Shown piece by piece: positions 1 through 4,533 of a stretch of DNA of 9,538 nucleotides. A program made the translations under genes and the position numbers. Each line of letters starts with the position of its first letter. Positions within the stretch are counted from its first letter, which is position 1. The notes below the pieces were generated by a model that was not told the origin of the DNA, did no database searches, and saw only the letters and a program-made list of their open reading frames with translations. The stretch comes from Porticoccaceae bacterium (GTDB lineage Bacteria; Pseudomonadota; Gammaproteobacteria; Pseudomonadales; Porticoccaceae). The stretch is from contig JALRJD010000146.1 of assembly GCA_023255165.1 (NCBI GenBank), positions 1 to 9,538 on the forward strand, given 5' to 3'.

Positions 1-138
1 ACCTTCGCCTGGAAAGGCGAAACCGAGGAAGAATACGAATGGTGTATCGAGCAGACCATCCTGAAGGACGGCAAGCCCTGGAACGCCAACATGATCCTGG
101 ACGACGGCGGCGACCTCACGCAGGTCGTGCACCAGAAA
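1..138 (+). CDS. ahcY: Adenosylhomocysteinase fragment (5' and 3' missing)
   Basis: Frame 1 encodes 46 residues that match the middle of S-adenosylhomocysteine hydrolase, the NAD-dependent cytosolic enzyme that splits S-adenosylhomocysteine into adenosine and homocysteine in the methyl cycle. The family hallmarks AWKGETEEEYEWC and MILDDGGDLT are both present. The match stops after VVHQK at base 138. The family continues there with a Y-P-x-x-L type segment, but here the frame runs on as unrelated residues (IICCGG...) to a stop at 289-291. In this piece 39 of 46 codons end in G or C, visibly higher than the following sequence. The simplest reading is a chimeric join rather than a truncated native gene. 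The gene identity is secure; that it belongs to this genome is not. Some databases call the gene sahH. Confidence 0.85.
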
Positions 139-499
139 ATAATTTGCTGTGGCGGATTGCAGCGGCGCGCCAACCCACTCCACCAGATGTGTTTGAGTGC
201 TGCCAGTGAGATAGCTGCCGATGGGGTGATTGTCACGGTTGGGAAAATCCTGCATAGCAGTGTTTATACCTGCGCGGCAGTCCATAAGTAAAGGCGCATT
301 TGGAATTATCACCTTCTCTGGATGATCAAACCTGCGGTGATTTAACGTACAGTATTGCAGGAGTTTGCCATAAACTGATCGCAAGCATTGAAAACCGCTC
401 TTGCAACCACAACTATATATCCGTGGGTAGATTAGCACTCCGCCATCAACCCGGAATTATTAACCCAAAACAGTTAACCAAGTAGCAGAGGTAATTTAC
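139..499. other. 361-bp region with no recognisable gene upstream of htpX
   Basis: No recognised protein, RNA or terminator is seen here. The + strand carries only short open stretches. One - strand frame is free of stops from 456 down to the sahH break and beyond. Read from the - strand it gives a fairly protein-like string including PLLMDCRAGINTAMQDFPN (about 310-250), but I cannot assign it to a family and it has no convincing start codon. It could be a gene remnant or chance. A TTGAAA (388-393) lies 19-20 bp before an AT-rich TATATA (414-419); the spacing is too long for a confident htpX promoter. The stretch 487-491 (AGAGG) is the likely htpX ribosome binding site. Confidence 0.5.
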
Positions 500-1393
500 G
501 TGTTTAGGATAGGCCTGTTTCTTCTCACCAACCTGGCGGTTATCGTGGTCGCCAGCATTTCCCTGAGCCTGCTCGGCGTGAACAGCATACTCGCCAATAA
601 TGGCGTCGATCTCAACCTCCAGTCGCTGCTGATCTTCTGCGCCGTATTTGGTTTTGCCGGCTCGTTTATTTCGCTGTTGCTGTCCAAATTTATGGCCAAA
701 ATGTCAACCGGCACCCAAATTATTCAGCAGCCTCAGAGCGCCGACGAGCGCTGGCTGCTGGAGACGGTTGCCGAACTGGCCAAAAAAGCCGATATAGGTA
801 TGCCCGAAGTTGGCATCTTCCCGGCGCAGCAATCCAACGCCTTCGCCACCGGCTGGAACCGCAATAATGCGCTGGTCGCGGTCAGTGCGGGCCTGCTGCA
901 GCGCTTTTCGCGCGATGAAGCCCGCGCTGTGTTGGCCCATGAGATTGGCCATGTGGCCAATGGCGATATGATTACCCTGAGTTTGATTCAGGGTGTAGTG
1001 AATACCTTTGTGATGTTCTTTGCCCGCCTGATCGGATTCTTTGTCGATCGCGTGGTGCTGAAAAATGAACGCGGCCTGGGTCTGGGCTACTGGATTACCA
1101 CCATCGCCGCGGAAATCTTCCTTGGCATTCTCGCCTCGACTGTGGTGATGTGGTTCTCGCGGCGCCGCGAATTCCGCGCCGACGCAGCCGGAGCCTCGCT
1201 GGCTGGACGCAGCGCCATGATCGGCGCCCTGCAGCGACTGCAGCAGGAGACCGCATCCCATGTCGAAAACCAGATGCCCGATACAATGACCGCCTTTGGT
1301 ATTTCTTCAGGCTGGAAACAGCGCCCGTCGCGACTGTTTATGACACACCCGCCGCTGGAAGAGCGCATTGAGGCGCTGCGTTTTGGATCATAA
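500..1393 (+). CDS. htpX: HtpX, membrane-bound zinc metalloprotease (M48)
   Basis: This 297-residue protein matches HtpX over its whole length (E. coli HtpX has 293). HtpX is an inner-membrane, Zn-dependent endoprotease that works with FtsH in removing misfolded membrane proteins. The N-terminus FRIGLFLLTNLAVIVV begins the first membrane segment, and a second spans about 43-62. The catalytic motif HEIGH is at 147-151 (zinc ligands H147 and H151, catalytic E148). The third ligand is E224 in RREFRAD. Two more hydrophobic stretches (about 160-183 and 198-219) flank the region between them. The family C-terminal motif LFMTHPPLEERIEAL is at 279-293. The start is GTG, supported by AGAGG at 487-491 (8-nt spacing) and by alignment of the N-terminus with the family. 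The Rieske gene follows closely and may be co-transcribed. Confidence 0.96.
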   Translation: MFRIGLFLLTNLAVIVVASISLSLLGVNSILANNGVDLNLQSLLIFCAVFGFAGSFISLLLSKFMAKMSTGTQIIQQPQSADERWLLETVAELAKKADIGMPEVGIFPAQQSNAFATGWNRNNALVAVSAGLLQRFSRDEARAVLAHEIGHVANGDMITLSLIQGVVNTFVMFFARLIGFFVDRVVLKNERGLGLGYWITTIAAEIFLGILASTVVMWFSRRREFRADAAGASLAGRSAMIGALQRLQQETASHVENQMPDTMTAFGISSGWKQRPSRLFMTHPPLEERIEALRFGS

Positions 1394-1436
1394 TCAAGGG
1401 CATAACGAGCAAGCAGATAATCAGCATCAGGAGAAT

Positions 1437-1823
1437 GTGCAACGGGATTATTTTCTCTGCCGACTCAGCGATCTCGAAGAGCGTCAGAGCATCGAACTAA
1501 CCATCGACGAGCGTCTGCTGTTTGCCATCCGTCAGGACAATCAGCTTTACGCCTACTGGAACAGCTGCCCGCATATGGGTATCCCGCTCAACTGGATGCC
1601 AGAAAAGTTTCTCGACCTCGATGGTGAACTGCTGCAGTGCTCCGCCCACGGTGCACTGTTCCGGATTGACAGCGGCGAGTGTATCGGCGGGCCCTGCGTA
1701 GGCGATCAACTGTCACCGATTATTCTTAAACAGGAAGGCGAGCAATACTTTATTGCCGCCGACCAACCACTGCCGGCGCCGCTGATCAATCTGCGCGCCG
1801 CCGCACTTCGCGATCTGGAATAG
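1437..1823 (+). CDS. Small Rieske [2Fe-2S] domain protein
   Basis: The reading frame encodes a stand-alone Rieske protein of 128 residues. The cluster ligands are visible as C44-P-H46 and C68-S-A-H71, with 21 residues between the two pairs, a little longer than the common 15-17. A one-domain protein of this kind may serve as a ferredoxin-like electron carrier; partner and substrate are unknown. No signal peptide or membrane segment is seen, so it is probably cytosolic. The start is uncertain. The GTG at 1437 follows AGGAG (1429-1433), though the 3-nt gap is short, and the next residues (QRDYFLCRLSDL) read like the start of the domain. An in-frame ATG at 1368 would add 23 His/Gln/Asn-rich residues and overlap htpX by 26 bp. 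It lies close behind htpX and converges with sfsA. Confidence 0.87.
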   Translation: MQRDYFLCRLSDLEERQSIELTIDERLLFAIRQDNQLYAYWNSCPHMGIPLNWMPEKFLDLDGELLQCSAHGALFRIDSGECIGGPCVGDQLSPIILKQEGEQYFIAADQPLPAPLINLRAAALRDLE

Positions 1824-1839
1824 AGTTTAAAATCTAGTG

Positions 1840-2544
1840 TTAAAAAGCAAAACGCAAAGATCGCTGCAGGCTGATGTCTTGAGCACTCAAATCAGCCTGC
1901 CAAACCAGCACCTCAACACCAGCGGCCATCGCCACTGCCAATGTCTCGGCATAGAGCGGATCAATATCCGCTGCCACAGCCACCTTTTCAACGCCGCTTA
2001 ACTGCACGCAGAAAAACAGCACCGCGCGATGACCGGCAGCAACCATCGCCATCAGTTCGCGCAGATGTTTGGCCCCGCGCGAGGTAACCGCATCGGGAAA
2101 CTGCGCCAGACCATTGCCGCAATCGAGAGTGACATTTTTCACTTCCACATAACAGCATCCACCGTCGCTCTCGAGCAGCAAATCAATGCGGCTCTTCTCA
2201 TCGCCATAGCGAACCTCGCTGCGCAGTGTGGTATACCCGCGCAGCTCCGGAATCAGCTCCGCTTCGATGGCCTCTCTGACCAGATGATTGGGTCGCGCGG
2301 TATTGACCCCGGCCAGGTTGCCATAGGCACTGGTGACTATTTCCAGAGTGCCGGCCAGCTTGCGCTTGGGATTATCCGACAGTGAATACCAACAGGGCGA
2401 TTCCGGCTGCTGGCAATTTTTCATTGAACCTGTATTCGGGCAGTGCACGGTGATGATGTCACCCTGCCCGGTACGGATATCGGTAAAGAAACGTTTGTAG
2501 CGTTTAATAAAAGTGCCGGACAGCAGTGATGGGGTAATTTTCAT
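1840..2544 (-). CDS. sfsA: SfsA, sugar fermentation stimulation protein / DNA-binding nuclease-like protein
   Basis: The protein is 234 residues long, the same length as E. coli SfsA, and matches the family end to end. SfsA was found in E. coli as a DNA-binding protein whose overexpression stimulates maltose metabolism; its precise role is unsettled. The fold has a PD-(D/E)XK nuclease-like core. Family motifs are HCPNTGSM (34-41), SRIDLLL (118-124), YVEVKNVTL (132-140, with E134 and K136 as the E-x-K pair) and FPDAVTSRGAKHLREL (149-164). I chose the ATG at 2544. The frame is open further to a TTG at 2586, but those 14 extra residues are not family-like and the ATG gives the usual N-terminus (MKITPSLLSG). 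It ends 16 bp from the Rieske gene, tail to tail, and is divergent from dksA. The sfsA-dksA adjacency is the same as in E. coli. Confidence 0.95.
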   Translation of the reverse strand: MKITPSLLSGTFIKRYKRFFTDIRTGQGDIITVHCPNTGSMKNCQQPESPCWYSLSDNPKRKLAGTLEIVTSAYGNLAGVNTARPNHLVREAIEAELIPELRGYTTLRSEVRYGDEKSRIDLLLESDGGCCYVEVKNVTLDCGNGLAQFPDAVTSRGAKHLRELMAMVAAGHRAVLFFCVQLSGVEKVAVAADIDPLYAETLAVAMAAGVEVLVWQADLSAQDISLQRSLRFAF

Positions 2545-2615
2545 GGGCTCAATTGTTGCGCTTAAATTTTCATTTTCGGCTGGCAATATTAACCGTTTAT
2601 GTTATGAATAGAAGA

Positions 2616-2632
2616 CGTGAAAAAAATTCACG
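2616..2632. repeat. A/T-centred dyad between sfsA and dksA
   Basis: Perfect inverted repeat CGTGAA-(AAAAA)-TTCACG, 6-bp arms and a 5-bp A-tract spacer. It lies about 70 bp upstream of the sfsA start and about 90 bp upstream of the dksA -35 element. It could be an operator in the divergent control region or a weak hairpin. No regulator can be named from the sequence. Confidence 0.35.
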
Positions 2633-2723
2633 CCTTTGCGAGTATGGATTAGTGCATAGATCAACACAGCCGCACTAATGCCGATTTACTGACTGGAATC
2701 AGGCTAAAAAAGGCAAATTTTCC

Positions 2724-2752
2724 TTGAAAAATTGGCTCAATATCTCTATAAA
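2724..2752 (+). promoter_or_regulatory. Predicted sigma-70 promoter of dksA
   Basis: TTGAAA at 2724-2729 and TATAAA at 2747-2752 are separated by exactly 17 bp; each hexamer is close to the sigma-70 consensus. The bases just downstream (CGCACG) make a G/C-rich discriminator, which in E. coli is typical of promoters inhibited by ppGpp/DksA. Negative autoregulation of dksA is known in E. coli, so the same may hold here (inference). Transcription would start near 2758-2760, giving a leader of about 40 nt. Confidence 0.7.
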
Positions 2753-2800
2753 CGCACGTCCTGTAATTTGGGCTCTGAAATTTAACTTTGGACTTTAGAG

Positions 2801-3274
2801 ATGGCAACAGCAAAAACAACATCCAAGCCTGCATCAAAGGCAGCTGCCAGCGGATCAGCAACCCTTCATGGTCTCTCTCCCTACGTGGAGAAAAAAAATG
2901 AAGAGTACATGAACGAAAAGCAGCGCGAGCACTTTAAAGAAATCCTCAAGGCCTGGCGCCGTGAGTTGATGGAAGAAGTCGATCGCACCGTGATGCATAT
3001 GAAAGATGAAGCGGCGAACTTTCCTGATCCAGCCGACCGCGCAACCCAGGAAGAAGAATTCAGCCTCGAACTGCGCACCCGCGATCGCGAGCGCAAGTTA
3101 ATCAAAAAGATCGACAAGACGTTGGTGCGTGTTGAAGAAGACGACTACGGCTTCTGCGATCAATGTGGTGTCGAGATCGGTATTCGCCGACTTGAAGCAC
3201 GCCCGACCGCAGATCTCTGCGTCGACTGTAAAACCCTTGATGAAATCAAAGAAAAGCAGATCACCGGCGGCTAA
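2801..3274 (+). CDS. dksA: DksA, RNA polymerase-binding transcription factor
   Basis: DksA inserts a coiled coil into the RNA polymerase secondary channel and, with ppGpp, represses rRNA promoters and activates amino acid biosynthesis promoters. The 157-residue product matches E. coli DksA (151) from EEYMNE onward. The coiled-coil tip motif D-x-x-D-x-A is present as D76-P-A-D79-R-A81. The four zinc cysteines are C119, C122, C140 and C143, so this is the zinc-binding form and not the Cys-less paralogue. The first 25 residues are rich in Lys, Ala, Ser and Thr and are family-variable. The ribosome binding site is weak (GGA at 2790-2792). It has its own promoter upstream and is followed after 64 bp by gluQRS on the same strand. 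Confidence 0.98.
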   Translation: MATAKTTSKPASKAAASGSATLHGLSPYVEKKNEEYMNEKQREHFKEILKAWRRELMEEVDRTVMHMKDEAANFPDPADRATQEEEFSLELRTRDRERKLIKKIDKTLVRVEEDDYGFCDQCGVEIGIRRLEARPTADLCVDCKTLDEIKEKQITGG

Positions 3275-3338
3275 TCAGCCGTCGGCGCGTTCCCGTCTTC
3301 TCTTTACCCCCGATTTAACTTCTTAAGCGGCCTGGCCA

Positions 3339-4259
3339 GTGACAGCCCCAGCCTATATTGGCCGCTTTGCACCCTCGCCCACCGGTCCTCTGCACTTTGG
3401 TTCGCTGGTCTGCGCCCTGGCCAGTTTTCTCGACGCGCGCCATTATCATGGCCAGTGGCTGGTGCGCATTGAAGATATAGACCCGCCCAGGGAAATCCCC
3501 GGCGCAACCGCAACCATTCTCCATCAACTCGAAGCCCACGGTCTGCTGTGGGATGGCGAACTGCTCTATCAGAGTCAGCGCATGGATGCCTACGCTGCCG
3601 CGCTGGAGCAACTGCAAAGCACAGGCTTGTTATTCAACTGCGACTGCAATCGCCAGCGCATCGCTGAACTCGGCGGCATTTACGATGGTCACTGCCGCCA
3701 GCGTGTGGTCTCTGGAGAATCGGCGCTGCGTCTTCGGGTGCCGTACAGTGATGACGGTGATTATCCGTTAAGTAGCAGGTTTAATGATCTGATTATGGGT
3801 TGTTATCAACAAAACCTGCGCACCGATGTCGGCGACTTTGTGGTCCGCCGTCGCGACGGTTTGATCTCCTATCAGCTGGCGGTAACAGTGGATGATCAGT
3901 TTCAGGGCATCACTCATATTGTGCGCGGTGCGGATCTGCTCGACTCGACACCCAGACAAATCTATCTGCAGCACTGTCTCGGTTATCGGGACAACCATCG
4001 CCCGGCGCTCCACTATGCCCATCTGCCACTAGCCACCAACGACGAAGGGCAAAAACTAAGCAAACAGAATCATGCCGCCGCTCTGCTGCAGGGAAACGAA
4101 GCGGACAATTTGTGGCTGGCCCTGGATTGGTTGCAACAGAAACCACCAGCCGAACTTCGGCGAGAAAGCATAACCGAGATACTGCACTGGGCAATCGACA
4201 ACTGGACGCTTGCCGCGATTCCGGGGCGAATGGAGATTCCGGCCCCGCGGGGCTTTTAA
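3339..4259 (+). CDS. gluQ: Glutamyl-Q tRNA(Asp) synthetase
   Basis: This 306-residue protein is a truncated glutamyl-tRNA synthetase paralogue (YadB/GluQ-RS, 308 residues in E. coli). It activates glutamate and transfers it to the queuosine base at position 34 of tRNA-Asp. The class I catalytic motifs are seen as APSPTGPLHFGSL (11-23; the HIGH equivalent is H19-F-G-S22) and KLSKQ (239-243, the KMSKS equivalent). The family zinc site is C101-x-C103...Y115-x3-C119. The anticodon-binding domain of true GluRS is absent, as expected. The start is GTG at 3339; the alignment begins right after it (YIGRFAPSPTG). Its place directly after dksA is conserved in gammaproteobacteria. Its last codons overlap a GC-rich hairpin. 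The name gluQRS is also used. Confidence 0.95.
   Translation: MTAPAYIGRFAPSPTGPLHFGSLVCALASFLDARHYHGQWLVRIEDIDPPREIPGATATILHQLEAHGLLWDGELLYQSQRMDAYAAALEQLQSTGLLFNCDCNRQRIAELGGIYDGHCRQRVVSGESALRLRVPYSDDGDYPLSSRFNDLIMGCYQQNLRTDVGDFVVRRRDGLISYQLAVTVDDQFQGITHIVRGADLLDSTPRQIYLQHCLGYRDNHRPALHYAHLPLATNDEGQKLSKQNHAAALLQGNEADNLWLALDWLQQKPPAELRRESITEILHWAIDNWTLAAIPGRMEIPAPRGF
4222..4257 (+). terminator. Possible GC hairpin terminator overlapping the gluQ 3' end
   Basis: CGGGGC (4222-4227) can pair with GCCCCG (4242-4247). Alternatively, the self-complementary GCCCCGCGGGGC (4242-4253) can fold on itself with a 4-bp stem, directly followed by TTTT and an A/T-rich tract. The hairpin lies inside the last codons of gluQ. 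The U-run is short, so it may only attenuate read-through into cbrX. Confidence 0.4.
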
Positions 4260-4268
4260 AATAATAAA

Positions 4269-4320
4269 AGGCGATGGATAACAGGTTTGCTTTGCCAGGC
4301 CAGCTTGCATACCATCGCCT
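4269..4320. repeat. 9-bp inverted repeat in the cbrX leader
   Basis: AGGCGATGG (4269-4277) and CCATCGCCT (4312-4320) are perfectly complementary arms around a 34-nt loop, located 36 bp before the cbrX start. On the + strand no U-run follows, so it is not an obvious terminator in that direction. On the - strand the stem is followed by a T-rich run (TTTTATTATTTT), so it could stop antisense transcription. It could also be a leader structure or operator for the cbr operon. No known riboswitch is recognised. Confidence 0.45.
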
Positions 4321-4356
4321 CTACTTCATTTCGATCGCCCGACGACGAGTGTAACC

Positions 4357-4533
4357 ATGCTTAACTACCGACTGGTTGCGGTTTTAATCTTTCTCAGCAG
4401 CGTTGTTGTGCCGCTGGCGTCGCGCTGGGCAATCGAACCTCAAGGCAGCTGGTTTCGACCCTTTGTAGTCTGGGCACTGATTGTGTTTGCGGCCTATATT
4501 CTGCAGCGCCACAGGAAAATCGATGAGTCCTGA
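4357..4533 (+). CDS. cbrX: Small membrane protein upstream of cbrA (CbrX-like)
   Basis: This short ORF encodes 58 residues with two hydrophobic segments (about 5-21 and 33-50), joined by a short polar loop, and a charged tail (QRHRKIDES), suggesting a two-pass inner-membrane peptide. It ends in TGA at 4531-4533, 11 nt beyond the ATG of cbrA, so the two genes overlap and are probably translationally coupled. Pseudomonas carries a small ORF called cbrX in the same place, reported to be co-transcribed and coupled with cbrA. Position and size support the name here, but I cannot confirm sequence homology by eye. The ribosome binding site is weak (GACGAG at 4344-4349). The function of the peptide is unknown; it may serve mainly to control cbrA translation. 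Confidence 0.72.
   Translation: MLNYRLVAVLIFLSSVVVPLASRWAIEPQGSWFRPFVVWALIVFAAYILQRHRKIDES

Noticed and set aside
91..291. Independent 66-codon gene at the left edge
   Set aside because: Its first 16 codons are the sahH fragment and the remainder is read-through past the break, so it is not a separate gene.
704..1261. Long open frame on the - strand (185 codons) inside htpX
   Set aside because: It lies fully antisense to htpX, which has all family motifs. The translation is low-complexity and unlike any family.
2545..2586. TTG at 2586 as the start of sfsA
   Set aside because: The ATG at 2544 gives 234 residues, equal to E. coli SfsA, and the 14 upstream residues are not family-like.
4481..4522. 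TTG at 4481 as the start of cbrA
   Set aside because: The ATG at 4523 has a good AGGA site 6 nt upstream and gives the expected N-terminus just before the first membrane segment. The extra residues overlap cbrX without support.
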